Positions 42,888 through 54,723 of a stretch of DNA of 64,000 bases are shown here, in pieces (position 1 is the stretch's first letter; each line of letters starts with the position of its first letter). A program made the translations under genes and the position numbers. The stretch comes from Paraphysomonas bandaiensis (Eukaryota; Chrysophyceae), in the NCBI GenBank assembly GCA_965644295.1, contig CBFFRP010000039.1, positions 62,001 to 126,000 of the forward strand, written 5' to 3'. The notes beneath the pieces were generated by a model, which made no database searches, was not told where the DNA came from, and was given only the letters and a program-made list of their open reading frames with translations.

Positions 42888-44260
42888 CTACAATTGTATT
42901 GTGCCATTCTTTTTCTGTAGGACAATACACTGATGCATTGAGTCTCGCAGGTTGCCTGTAAGTATCACGTCTAGGTCAATAAGGCTTGCCATCTTCTCTA
43001 TCAATTCATAATCGTAAACGAATTGGTGATCAGAGCGGGGATCAGTGATAGATCTCATAGTGTCCTCGTGTAAGAGGACTTTCTTGCTTTTGTTGAAGAA
43101 TTGTCGGTCAGTCTGAAGAAATATCTCTTGTCTGTTGGAAAAATTGACATCATAGTCCTCAGCCTTGCGTAGATACCTAATCTCACGACAGCACTCTATT
43201 AACCACGTATAGAACGCTTACATCACTATACACACCTGTATATTATATCCTCTAGTCTACTATTATCCCTATAATGGTCGAAGCACCGTTCTTTCCACGG
43301 CACCACCAGGAGAATTATTCCCCCCGGCTTTACCACACGTTTAGCCGTCTTCAGCGCACGAATAGGGTTCAAAAAGTGCTCCAGAACATGACTGGACATA
43401 TAAAAGTCATATTCTTCATTCAATATGCCAGGGAGCGTGGCGCCATCTTGATGGGTGATAGACCCACCAACGCTACCTGGGACGGGGTTAGGAGCACCGT
43501 CTGACAAGTCTGCCTCAATATTGAGCACTATCCCACCAGCGTCCAGCATGGCAATATCAACCATTGCGTGTGCATAAATCATCCCGTCTGAGAATAGCTC
43601 AGATGGCCCGCCGACCTCAATGCCGCGTTTACCAATGATATGACGAGCGGAGATGTCCTGAAAAGTTGATATGTTAAAATGCCTGGGCACCGCAGGTAAA
43701 GCATTAGATATGACTAAGTCTTCCAGTAAATATCCCTTCGGTGCTGTGACAGTAATATACGTGTTTCCTGATGCCGTGAGAGCCTGTATACGTAGTACTA
43801 AAGGTCCATCTCTGGACGGCGATGTGTCACCGAAAATATCATAGAGAGAGTATTCCTTCGGAATCACTAATACGTTGTTAAATATGAAACTCTGCAGGAT
43901 ACTCTCAACACGAATGCGGTGGCCATTATAGCCGAAAGCCAACTCTGCAGTAATAATACGTAAAGGCTGACCACGACCATTGAACCCCGACAACACGTCA
44001 TCAGGGAGGCTCTTTATAACCAAATTATCTGACAACTTCTTCATAGAGTGAAGACAAAATCTGTTCAGATCAGATCGCAGCTGGTCAATATCACTCATTA
44101 GTGAAGGACGGGCTACAGACAGGGCATCCATCTCTCTCAGCAGGTGTCGTGCAGAGGGACCCAGCAGAGATGGCAGCAGATACTCAACAGTCATATCGTC
44201 GTATCTCTCACATGTTGCTCCGGTTACAAGAAGAAACAATACCAGCATTGACATGTTCAT
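42888..44260 (-). CDS. Signal-peptide SAM-dependent methyltransferase
   Basis: Proposed exons 43232-44260 and 42888-43193 with a 38-base intron (GTATAG...TAGAG); 444 residues. The exon 2 junction is tentative, though the second exon is clearly coding (EIRYLRKAEDYDVNF ... HQFVYDYELIEKMASLIDLD). An N-terminal signal peptide (MNMSMLVLFLLVTGATCERY) puts the protein in the secretory pathway. Methyltransferase motifs: GIEVGGPSELFSD (motif I-like), VLNIEADLSDG, YDFYMSSHVLEHFLNPIRAL (motif IV region), and VVKPGGIILLVVPWKERCFDH. This pattern is that of Methyltransf_11 enzymes on sugar or polysaccharide substrates. A glycan O-methyltransferase is the best guess; the substrate is unknown. Residues 25-200 are unrecognised. 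Confidence 0.65.
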
Positions 44261-44851
44261 TTATTTATATCATTAATGTAACGTATGTTTCAGGACCAGG
44301 ACCGAATATACATCTGTCCACAGACACAGACAGAGTATGTGCACACACAGCTCTCTCCCTCTCTCTTTATATCCATGTGTAGTGACACTGAACTACCATC
44401 GCTCACATTTGGACAACTAAACTCCACGTATTGGCAGTCAGCATCAAAACTTTCGGAAATATATTGAAGCAAATTATTTCTATATTACTGAAGTATAACT
44501 ACGGCTAGAATACAGATAATTGTTGACTCAATAATAGAGGCATCTTTGAACAAAAATATACAATCGACGCCGATACGCACAATGCGTGTAGGAGGCATAG
44601 AATTCCCTTCGTCGAAGTAGTTCGTAGTAGGAAGAGGGAATACGTATAAATGACCGTATACCATGGTATACCACTGTATATTGTACCTGGATCTATCTGG
44701 ATATTCTCTTAACTTTTACGCTAGTCAAGAGAGGCAACCAACAATGAATCAGACCTCCTTGTCAAAGTAGCTGAATATTTCGTATTGACAATTTTGCCAC
44801 TGCAGTATCACTTTGTCGATGACACGATAAGCAGTATATAGGAACAGAGGG
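44261..44851. other. Divergent spacer
   Basis: About 590 bases between the methyltransferase and the kinase gene. AT-rich; no gene or repeat recognised. Likely contains both promoters. Confidence 0.45.
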
Positions 44852-46590
44852 ATGGCACTAGTTATGGGAATAGACGCAGGAACAGAGAGCGTCAGAGTGT
44901 GCTTATTCACTTTACAGGGACATGAAGTTGCTACTTACGCAGTGGAATACCCAACCTCTTTTCCACATAACGGATGGGCTGAACAGCACCCTGAAGACTG
45001 GTGGATCAGCATGGGGGCGTGCGTGCGGACGGTGTTGGACATGGCCAATTGCAAGAAAGAGAATGTGTGCGCGCTCGCGATTGATGCGACTTGCTGTAGC
45101 GTTGTCTCACTAGGAAAGAACGGATTTGTACTCCGTCCTTGTCTCTTGTGGATGGATACCCGAGCCGCCGGTTGCGCAGTTGATATTATGACTCTTGCAG
45201 AAGGAGATGAAGCTCTGGACATTAATTGTGGTGGTAAAGGGCCCCTATCCGCTGAGTGGATGATTCCGAAGGCGTTATGGATGAAACGTAATGAGCCGGA
45301 GATTTGGTCTCGAAGTGAAGTGATATGTGAGAAACTGGATTATATAAACTATCGTTGCACAGGAAGGATGTGTGCCTCCGCTTGCAACGTGGCCGCTCGA
45401 TGGCATTTTGACGCTCGCGCCGCAGTGACTGCCCGAACAGGTGATTGTAAATACCCGGGAAGGCCACTATCTTTACTGGAAAAAATTGATTTGCTGGATA
45501 TTCTGGAAAAATGGCCGGAGGACGTTGTGTCTGTTGGGGACCGGATCGGCAGTTTGACTGCCGCTGCTGCAGAACACCTTGGTCTTTCTGAAGATACTGT
45601 TGTTGTCCAAGGTGGGCCGGATGCATATATTGGTATGGTTGGGCTGGGTTGTATAGAGCCAGGGCAAGTTGCTCTCATTACAGGGTCTTCCCATCTGCAT
45701 CTATGTGTCCATGATACAAGTGATGGTACAGACGGAGATGTGGGCCGTATGGGGGTTTGGGGGTTGTACCGCGGAGCCGTGACAAATGAAATATCTTTCT
45801 CTGAAGGAGGGCAGAGTAGCACGGGAAGCACCATTTCTTGGGCCCGGAAGCTACTATCTGGGGCTGATAGATATTCATACAGTGATTTAGACAACGAGGC
45901 AAAGGACATCCCACCCGGTATATAATCTATTCAGCTTTTTTGCACTCGTTGACGGCACCATGGTATAGGAGCGGATGGACTGCTTGTTCTAGAAACGTTT
46001 CAAGGTTCCCGCACTCCGCTGACAGATTCCTGTCAACGCGGGGCTATTGTTGGTCTCTCACTCTCCCACTCCCGAGCACATTTATGGCGCGCACTGTTGG
46101 AGGGTTAGATCATTTTTTTGTCCGTGTAATGCGCTGACAGCAGTTATAGGAGTATGCTTTGGGACAAAGGCATGTTTTGAAAGTCTGATAGCTCCAGAAT
46201 GTGCAGGGTTGCCATGTGAGTGAGTGCTATTAGTAGTGGAGAACGTCGTAACTGTCCATAATTTAATTTAAAATAATAGGTGTTCTTGTGACGGGCGGGG
46301 CAACGAGATCTAATTTTTGGCTGCAGATGCACGCAGATGTTGTAGGGGCTCCCGTGCAAGTTAACGAGGGAAGTAATGCGCCGTTGCTAGGGTGTGCAAT
46401 TGTAGCAATGGTTGGAATGCTCAAGGGAACTGATCACGAGATTACTCTACATGAAGCTGTGAAAAGAATGGTACGAAAGGCAAAGGTTATTCATCCTGAT
46501 ATGGATATGCACGAAATATATAATCGCATATACAAAAAGTATCAACAACTTTCTCCTGCTTTAAGAAGTGTGTTCCATTTTGATAGCTAG
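44852..46590 (+). CDS. FGGY-family carbohydrate kinase
   Basis: Four exons: 44852-45917, 45969-46103, 46144-46215, 46280-46590; 1584 bases, 527 residues. N-terminal phosphate-1 motif GIDAGTESVRVCLF; GWAEQHPEDWW; sugar-binding region LLWMDTRAAG and SAEWMIPKALWMK; C-terminal ATPase motifs GGPDAYIGMVGLG, ITGSSHLHL, and ILVTGGATRSNFWLQMHAD (adenosine motif, across introns 2-3), then VNEGSNAPLLGCAIVAMVG. Length fits the family (about 480-550). It should phosphorylate a pentulose, pentitol or related sugar using ATP. The exact substrate (xylulose, ribulose, ribitol) cannot be read from the motifs. Cytosolic: no signal peptide. Confidence 0.87.
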
Positions 46591-47950
46591 TTCTGAAAAT
46601 AAATGAGATATCCGTGAGTACCAGAAATATTATTGCTTTACGTGCTTCAGAACCAACGGTAACTACCTATTGAATATTTTGTGGAAGGTTTTATCTTACA
46701 AAGTTTTTCTTTCCTGATGGATGTAGCTATGAAATATCAAATCACTATTAACTGGTATATTTTAGTGTTTCAGTAATGTACGCGTACATTGGCAACAGTT
46801 GCTGAATGAGTGTATATGTGGGTATGAATATACATTGAGATAAATACAAAATAAAAAGATTTATGCAATATATGAAGAGGGAGGAACGAGGGAGTTCTGC
46901 AATAGATGGATTCATTGTAATAATTTATTTTTTTTGTTGAAAAACGGAATTAAGACGACAATATATATAGACTAAACCGCGCCATAATCTACTTATGCTG
47001 CTTGTATGGTTACTATTCATACGTTTGAGAACCTGCGTGAAAAATTATTTGAATTGAGAATGTAAGCGTACGTTGACCAGTGATTAGCGCGCGGGGTGGT
47101 AGACGCATGACTTTAGCAATCAGTAACATATCGGAGATGACCCTTTCGTATACTGTTACCACGGCCCATTAACTCGACAGTCATTCTTGTTTGTATGAAT
47201 AACGTAGTCTCAGACACCAGTTTTGGTCAATCAACGTCGGCAATATTATTTAGTTGTTCTATATACTATCTAATATCTGGTCTAGTAACGAAAACTAGAG
47301 TACAAAATATTGATACTTCTTCTTATCTCTTATAGTGCACTATTGTAAGTTCTTTATAGTATTCCAGTCTGGTACTGACGATATACATCGTGGTCAACAA
47401 ACCTTTAATTTCTGCCTTATTGAGTGTATACTCTGCATATTTTCGAAGAGCTTCATAAACATTAATTGGGTTAGTATTAAATCCATAAAATAGCAGCTTA
47501 TTGAATACTTTATATAATCTTCAATAATGGCGTTAACATATATATCTTAGCTGAATGGTCCATCAACTCAAACGACAAGCACAGACAGCGAATAACACCC
47601 AACATTCAAACTTTGAAACAGATGATATTCTAGCTTGTTGATTGTACAATATAAGTGGGTAAAAGTATTGATTGAATCAAGTAATTATATATACACTACT
47701 GTAAGACGTAGAGAACACTAAAATATACAACATACTTATATTGATGTTCAGGTAATTTGGCTAGAAACCTATTTAACGATTCATCGTCTTTGCTATATAA
47801 TATTATTATCTCATAATATATGTTAATTTTACAACCAAAAGACGAATAACTACTGTCTATATAAGAGATGCAGCATCGCTATCACTATATTTCTTGACCT
47901 ACAGTCAGTAATCTTTACGTCTTTTTAACATATTATTATGATGTCTGGAT
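46591..47950. other. AT-rich spacer
   Basis: About 1.36 kb with no supported gene, RNA or well-defined repeat; very AT-rich (for example 46917-46990, 47780-47850). Confidence 0.4.
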
Positions 47951-47954
47951 ATCC

Positions 47955-48778
47955 TCTCAACAAAGTCGGACTCGCACCTTCTCGTGGTGTTATGTGGGAG
48001 ATAAAAGTGCCGGAAACTAATGTGAGCCGCTAATATAGCCAGCAGATAAAGTTCTGCCCACTCATAGCCAAATGCGTGTGTGGTACAAAAGGGACTCTAA
48101 AATATAAGTGACAAATAAACAGGCATCTGAGAATGGGCCCACCTCAAGGGCATCCGGGGCAGAGCCCGCCTCAAGGGTAACCGGGGTATTGGGCAGCCTG
48201 CTGAAGTTAAAAGCATCCACGATATTCACCTTAAGGACTCAACATCCCTTAAGTCCGCAGATGTCAGGTATATCAACATTCTGCTTGCTCACTGTGTTTG
48301 CTTTGAGTAATTAATGCCGAATACGAGTTCACATTATTCGGTATCTGTGCGGCCAATGACCGAGATAATGTCAATGGCAATGTGCTTATTAGACCTGTTA
48401 TGTGGGAGGACCCGGCGCCAGAGATACTCTACCTGCTGCTGTGAATACCACCTTGACACAGGAGACATATGCCGAAAAGACACCGGCCGCAAGTTATTTG
48501 TGCTTGGACAAGAGTAGATTGGGCAGTTGCGGCTTTTAAACACGCAACTCGTCGTATGTCCACTAAATAAACTAAATCGTGCTGTATAGTTTAGCACTTA
48601 CTTGTTGGCGGTGCGTGCAATAGTAAAAGTAGATGGGATTCATGATATATAAGCTTAGGCTATGTATGCATTCGGATCACGTTAGTTTTCCGGAGAAATT
48701 TATTTGGTACTTGTCCCCCAGAACGCCACAAAAAAGTGCGAGTCCGACTTCGTTGAGGGCATGATGACAAAGGGTGTG
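47955..48778. mobile_element. Family A-related element with inverted ends (copy A4)
   Basis: The left end CTCTCAACAAAGTCGGACTC (about 47957) and right end GAGTCCGACTTCGTTGAGGG (about 48755-48773) are inverted copies of the same family A terminus, extending about 100 bases inward on each side. The left arm continues to the GGGCAGCCTGCTGAAGT block and TTGCTTTGAGT at 48310. Between lies about 340 bases (48311-48650) not seen in other copies, including the 87-residue minus-strand ORF 48334-48597, which is not recognised. Confidence 0.6.
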
Positions 48779-48993
48779 CAACACAAATACCTGTGGGTGA
48801 TGTCGCACTAGAGGCAGGCCACTCCATTTTAATTTTTATATTGTTTAGGTTGGAACTCCTGTGTATTATTAGTATGATGACAGCTAAAGTATATAGCTAC
48901 TTGAGTACGTAGTTAAGTATCAATAAATAGCAGCCAAACACAATTGTAATTATAATTGACTACAACCTCCTGTGTCAATATATATATTGGTAT

Positions 48994-49509
48994 ATTGAAA
49001 GTCTTATTATTAGCAATAAGCGTTACAAAACTGCACCAACTTAGTAGCTAGATGAATGCTAGACAAACTAAATAGACCTCTACCTGTAACTAATCAGTAC
49101 ACACCTTTTTTATCCTACTATCTAACGCTACGGAAGCTGCTTGTGCGTGCGTCGCGCCACAAGCACCAAGGTGTGATCACTTCTGCTCTGAGTACTTAAG
49201 GTGAACATCCCGGATGCTTGACTTCAGCAGGCAGCCCAACACTCCGGTTACCCTTCAGGTGGGCCCTGTCCCGGAGGCCCTTGAGGTGGGCCCATTCCCG
49301 GATGCCTGTTTATTCGTCAGTGACCAAAGACGTCTACACAAGTGACACTTATTGGTGTCCCTTGTACCACACAAGCATTCGGCTATAAGTGGGCAGAAGA
49401 ATAACTGCTGACTATGTTTGCGGCTCACGTTAGTTTCCCAGAGAGAAACTCTCCGGTACTTATCCCCCAGAATACCGCGAAAAGGTGCGAGTCCAACTTT
49501 GTTGAGGGA
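48994..49509 (+). mobile_element. Family A element, copy A5, with exact 12-base flanking repeat
   Basis: Full-length forward copy, 516 bases, from ATTGAAAGTCTTATTATTAG to GTTGAGGGA. Flanked by ATATATTGGTAT on both sides (48982-48993 and 49510-49521). Best reference copy. Internal features: hairpin-forming CTTGTGCG...CACAAG with CACCAAGGTG (about 49140-49172), tandem blocks with GGTGGGCCC and CCCGGATGC (about 49210-49305), and the B-box-like GGTGCGAGTCC at 49484-49494. No coding frame. Confidence 0.85.
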
Positions 49510-49534
49510 ATATATTGGTATGCAACCCTGATGT

Positions 49535-49930
49535 TTATTCTAATATTGTGTATCCGACACAGACATTTATTTGTTGGATGATGTAACTCAAACAACTGAA
49601 CTTTAAATTTACTCAATCATCAATTAATAAAAATTGTGATCATCATCTCTTCACATTCATGCTGATCCACTAAACTTTTATCCTCACTACTACCCACTAC
49701 CAATCAATATTATCAAATCTTAGGCAGATATGCCATATGCCCTCTTATATCTTGAACTTGTACAGTAAATATATTTAGTTTCACTTACATGACTCATATC
49801 ACATCATGAATTCATCTATTACTGTTTACAATTTACAACTACACTATTATTCAAGTAACGATTATAAATCAAAAGCCTTAAATTACAGCTTTCATTGCTT
49901 AGAAATAAGAACGGTACGTATTTTCGCTGT
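49535..49930 (+). repeat. Family B repeat, diverged copy B3
   Basis: Follows A5 and shows weak similarity to B1/B2: TACAGTAAATATATTTAGTTTCA against the TCAGTATATTTCAGTTTCA word, then GCTTTCATTGCTTAGAAAT against the TTTTAATTGCTCACAAA word. Low-confidence relative. Confidence 0.4.
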
Positions 49931-50310
49931 TTTGCTTTTTTACTTTTAACTGTGTCTGTTCATGCGTACAATCAATATTACGCTGTGTGATTCCAATCAA
50001 ATGGGTAAGTTTTTAATCATACAATTAACTTAGCTAAGTCCCAATTCGCAATCATTTGAATGGTACGCCGCAGGCTACAACGTTCTGTATTACATACAAT
50101 CTTCGTCGCTGAAGTAACCTGTCATCCTGCAATTGCTAGATACTATATTATAACATTCGGTATTCCTATAATTCGAAATCTTACTGAACTTCAAAATACG
50201 TTTCATAACCACGGAGCTAAAAAAAAGGACAAAGTAGTGAAGAGTTGAGGTGTTAGTTAGTAGCAAGATGGAGGAGTATTTTCACAGAAGATAATCGCAA
50301 ACTATCTAGT

Positions 50311-51200
50311 TTAATTCCATCCAGTAGGAGCAGCGGCGGTGGCCTCCCATCCGGCAGTCTCTGGAGCAGGTGCTGCGGAATCCCATCCTCCCTCCACGAC
50401 AGGAGCAGCCGCCCCGTCCCAGTTCTGGGCTTGTGCAAATTCAGTGCCTTCTGCGATAGGATTAGCTGCAGGTGCGGCAGTTTCTTCAAAAACAAGGGCC
50501 TCTTCAGTCTTCTCGAGCTCATCCGGGTCGCGGTAGAAGAAGAGGTCTACTGGAACATCCCATGCAGTCTCTCGGTCGATGGTACCACGCAAGCGGAGCA
50601 CTTCGCGGGCCAGAAGCCAATACAGCAGGCCAATAGAGAGTTTTCCCTTGTTATTACCAGGAATAGCACAATCAACGTACTCAAGAGGTGAGTCAGAGTC
50701 ACAAAAAGAAATGACAGGGATGTTGACGTAAGAGGCCTCCTTAATAGCCTGGGAGTCAACACGGGGGTCAGTGACAATCAGCAGACGAGGCTCTTTGAAC
50801 TGTTTTGTGATCTGGTTAGTGAAAGTGCCTGGTGTAAATCTGCCAGCAATGCACTGCGCACCAGTGTACTGAGAGAACTTGAGAACGGCTCTCTGACCGT
50901 AGGGGCGAGCAGAAATGCACACAACATCCTGAGGATTCTCAATTGCGGTGATAATTCTGGCGGCAAGGACAAGCTTCTCCCAGGTCTTGCCAAGATTCAT
51001 AATGTGGAGTCCATCAGAGCGTCTCTTCCAGATGTAATCCTTCATCTTAAAGTCCGAGTTAGTGGTTCCAATATGAACCTCAGCAGAAAGCATTTTCTGC
51101 ACATCCTCTTCTCTAAAATTACATATAAGCACAAAACTCGTATGAATTACAGCCACATGTTCAATACTTACTTGCACCTCAACACTGCTGGAAGTGACAT
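50311..51200 (-). CDS. RPSA: 40S ribosomal protein SA (uS2)
   Basis: Two exons, 51172-51200 and 50311-51112 (59-base intron); 276 residues. Reading [18 protein letters not shown]..., the short first exon supplies the start codon. Family signatures: [92 protein letters not shown]. The C-terminal extension is Ala/Glu-rich with repeated W-containing motifs ([24 protein letters not shown]), as in eukaryotic RPSA. Component of the small ribosomal subunit near the mRNA exit. Divergent from CCT6, 463 bases apart. Confidence 0.95.
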
Positions 51201-51663
51201 ATTTCTACTCTTATATCTCAACCTCTTCTTTCAACTGATAGATGAGAGGATTAACTTCAGTATTGTTGTTTGGTTTCTTACTTTCGTCCCATCTAATTTG
51301 CGCCATGAAAGAGTAATCAAGATCTTGGAGGGATGAAAACTGAAAAGAGTTCCTTTTTCATACCATGTATGTACACTTCAAAAATTGTGAATATGGGAAT
51401 AGATAGACAAACCTTTGTAAACTGAAAATGCCGTCTCAAGATATATGCATGGAAATCTGTTGTTGTGTTGGAAGAAACAAAAGGGGTGTTTTTTTTTGTG
51501 TAATGGAGAGAGTTTGTGGTAATAAGGCACAGAGGGGTGTTGTGTGGAGATATACATACAAAGTATACAACAAGAATAATTCGAGTCGATTAGTTTCAAT
51601 TATTCTTATGTTTCAACTTTTGTTTCACATTAGCCACTGTTGAACAACTACAGGATCAACGTC
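51201..51663. promoter_or_regulatory. Bidirectional promoter region of RPSA and CCT6
   Basis: 463 bases between two divergent housekeeping start codons. Contains T-rich tracts (51489-51496) and CTTTT-rich stretches; no clear TATA box was assigned. The role is inferred from gene arrangement. Confidence 0.55.
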
Positions 51664-53348
51664 ATGGCTACCAAAAGTGCTAATCTTGTTAACCCAAATG
51701 CTGAAATTGTGGCCTCATCGCAGTGCCTACACGTAAACGTCACCGCTGCTCGGGGATTGCAGATGGTGCTGAAAACCAACCTAGGCCCTAGAGGTACTCT
51801 CAAGATGCTCGTTGGAGGGGCAGGACAGATTAAAATAACGAAGGATGGTAACGTTCTTTTGCATGAAATGCAAATCCAACATCCCACTGCAATGATGATC
51901 GCAAGAGCAGCAACTGCTATGGATGACCAAGTAGGAGGTGTGTTTGTCTGCTGAATCTAAATTCCCGTGTTTAGTTTTGTACTACTGTAGATGGAACCAC
52001 AAGTGCCGTTTTATTTACTGGTGAGCTCTTAAAACAAGCTGAGCGGTATACCTCTGAGGGTCTCCATCCTCGTCTTATCACTGAGGGATATGAGGTCGCC
52101 AAGGACATGGTTACCGAATTCCTTGATGCATTCAAAGTTCAACAACCCAACATATTCAGTGACAGAGAGCTTATCTCCAATGTTGTTCGCACATCTCTTA
52201 GAACTAAGCTCGCAGTGGAGCTAGCTGACAAGATGTCTGAGGCTATTGTGGATGCGATGATGTGTATATCCAGGGAGGGAGAGGCCATAGATCTGCACAT
52301 GGTTGAGATTATGCAAATGCAGCACCGCGCAGGATCTGACTCAGGCTTTGTCAATGGACTCGTGCTGGACCATGGTGCAAGACACCCGGACATGCCGAAA
52401 TACATGGAAAATTGTCACATCCTGACTTGCAACGTGTCAATGGAATACGAGAAGACAGAAATATCATCAGGTTTTTACTACTCCAGCGCAGAAGAAAGGG
52501 AGAAATTGGTTGCAAGTGAGCGCAAGTTTACTGACGAAAAGGTGCGACAAGTAATTGAGTTTAAACGCTCCGTTTGCAAGCCAGGGGAGAACTTCGCGGT
52601 GATAAATCAGAAGGGTATTGACCCCGTATCCTTGGACATGCTTGCCAAGGAAGGCATATTCGCTGTGCGTCGTGCGAAGAGAAGGAATATGGAGCGACTC
52701 GCCCTGGCCTGCGGAGGTTCCCCTGTGAACTCTGTGGATGACCTTGAGCCGGATATGCTTGGTTGGGCTGGAAAGATCCATGAGGAAACTCTTGGCGAGG
52801 AAAAATTCACTTTTGTCGAGGATGTGAGGGAGGGCAAATCATGCACAATACTTATCCGTGGACCCAACAAGCATACCATAGACCAAATCAAGGATGCCGT
52901 CCGGGACGGTCTAAGAGCGGTAAAGGGAGCTCTAGAAGACAAGGCGGTAGTTCCAGGGGCGGGGGCCTTCGAGATTGCAGCATCTCGTATGCTTCACCGC
53001 AGGAAAAACGCTGTTGCTGGAAAAGCTAAGCTGGGAGTGCAAGCTTTTGCGGACGCTCTGATGGTTGTGCCGAAGATCCTCGCAGAGAACAGTGGGCTGG
53101 ATGTACAAGATGCGATTATTAAAGTTGAGGAGGAGCAAGAGCGGTCTGGCATGCCCGTTGGACTGAATCTGACAACCGGAGAACCGTTCCTGGCTGGGGC
53201 GGAGGGTATCTGGGACTCGTACACTGTTAAGAGGCAGCAACTGAGCCTTGCTACCATTCTGGCGACACAGCTGTTACTGGTGGACGAAGTAATGAAGGCG
53301 GGTAAGGCTATGGGTAAAGCTCCTCCAGGGGCCATGGATGAGGAGTAG
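51664..53348 (+). CDS. CCT6: Chaperonin CCT subunit zeta
   Basis: Two exons, 51664-51937 and 51991-53348 (53-base intron); 543 residues, the usual CCT size. ATP-site motifs: [31 protein letters not shown], and GDGTT (residues 91-95, split by the intron); later [50 protein letters not shown] and [10 protein letters not shown]. Within the CCT family, the LHEMQIQHP and [14 protein letters not shown] stretches are characteristic of zeta. Part of the TRiC ring that folds actin and tubulin in the cytosol. Start chosen at GTCATGG rather than the in-frame ATG eight codons upstream. Confidence 0.95.
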
Positions 53349-53925
53349 ATGATGGGTAGATCATAGTACAGTCTGCTCCTTAGGTTAGGTGGCGGGCGCA
53401 GAACCGGTGAACTTTAGACTAGTACTGCTGTTGCGTTCTGCGGTAGTGTGGAGAGCATGTTGCTTGTGCGAGTGCTTTTTATAATGATAATCATAGCTAG
53501 TCGTGACCTGTGATTAGCAAATACTATTACTGCCGTACATTATGTACTGAGGTTAGATGTGTTGACAACAGAGTTGTGGCGTTCTTCAAGAATACTACAA
53601 TGTTATGATGTGTCAAAGTACTCATGGTTTTATATCGCATCATGCCACGACGTATCATTACATAGTGTGACAAACCAGGTCACAGGTCCCTGTGATACGC
53701 ACACGATCGTGTGTGTCCGTGAAGTGGAATGATACTGAGGAGGTGCTTGGAATCAGCCATCACTGAGGAAGAACATTAATAGACAAATTTCCGTTGATAT
53801 CATAATGGTCTTAAGATATACTTGCCTTAGGCCAGATGTACAATTTAATCCTGCAGATCAATCGTTTGTGATACAGACATATATCACTATTCACTATCTG
53901 AATGTGCATTACACATATCCGTGTC
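53349..53925. other. Spacer 3' of CCT6
   Basis: About 580 bases with no supported feature. Contains a short palindromic stretch CACACGATCGTGTGTG near 53700. Confidence 0.4.
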
Positions 53926-53929
53926 CCTC

Positions 53930-54478
53930 AACAAAGAGTCGGACTCGCACCTTCTCGTGGTGTTCTGAGGGATAAGTACCGGAGTTATTTCTCCGAGAAA
54001 CTATCGTGAGCCGCATATTATATATAATATATAACCTCACGATACATACCAAGAATATGTAATAGTCAGCAGATATTGTTCTGTTCACTCATTTGCCACA
54101 TGCATGTGTAGTACATGGGACACTAATATAAGTGTCACTTGTGTAGTAGGTAGTAGACTTCTTTGGGCCTTCACGAATAAACAAGCATCCGAAAATGGGC
54201 CCACCTCAAAAGCATCCGGGGTTTTGGGCTGCCTGCTGATGTCAAGCATCAGGGATGTTCATCTTCATTAATCAAAAATCCTGAAGTCAGCTGATTGCAG
54301 GTATATATCAACAATCTGCATGCTCACTGCGTTTGCTTTTTCGAGTGGTAGAGCGATAGTGGTTTCACCTTGGTGCTTGCCGTGACGCACAAGCAGCTTT
54401 CGTAGTGTTAAATAGTAGAATATCAGAGTTAAGTATAACCCTTAAACGCCTAGTGCTAATAATGGACATTCACTACTA
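53930..54478 (-). mobile_element. Family A element, copy A6 (reverse)
   Basis: Reverse copy from CCCTCAACAAAGAGTCGGAC to GCTAATAATGGACATTCAC. Contains the CATCCGAAAATGGGCCC and GGCTGCCTGCTGATGTC blocks and the CACCTTGGTGCTTGCCGTG block. Flanks show no exact direct repeat; an AT-rich insertion of about 40 bases interrupts it near 54015-54060. Confidence 0.65.
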
Positions 54479-54723
54479 TCTGTCTATGTACTTCCTTTGC
54501 ATCAAAGTTTACCCTTTTTCTTGGTTTCACCTCTTCTTAACTCACTTAACTTTGCACACTATACATTTATACATTATGTGATCAACACAATTCAACAGTA
54601 AATCCTCTGTTGACCTGAGGCTATATATATAACTATCCGTTATTACCAGGGCTGTGTATCAATTAATTGATGCAGGTTGTAGTCAATTATAATTACAACT
54701 ATTACTTGCTCTCTCAATTTCAA

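Noticed and set aside
45349-45909. 186-residue minus-strand ORF
   Set aside because: Shadow of the FGGY kinase exon, Ser/Pro-rich with no family pattern.
48334-48597. 87-residue ORF inside the inverted-ended family A copy as a transposase
   Set aside because: No transposase motif seen; kept only as an unknown interior.
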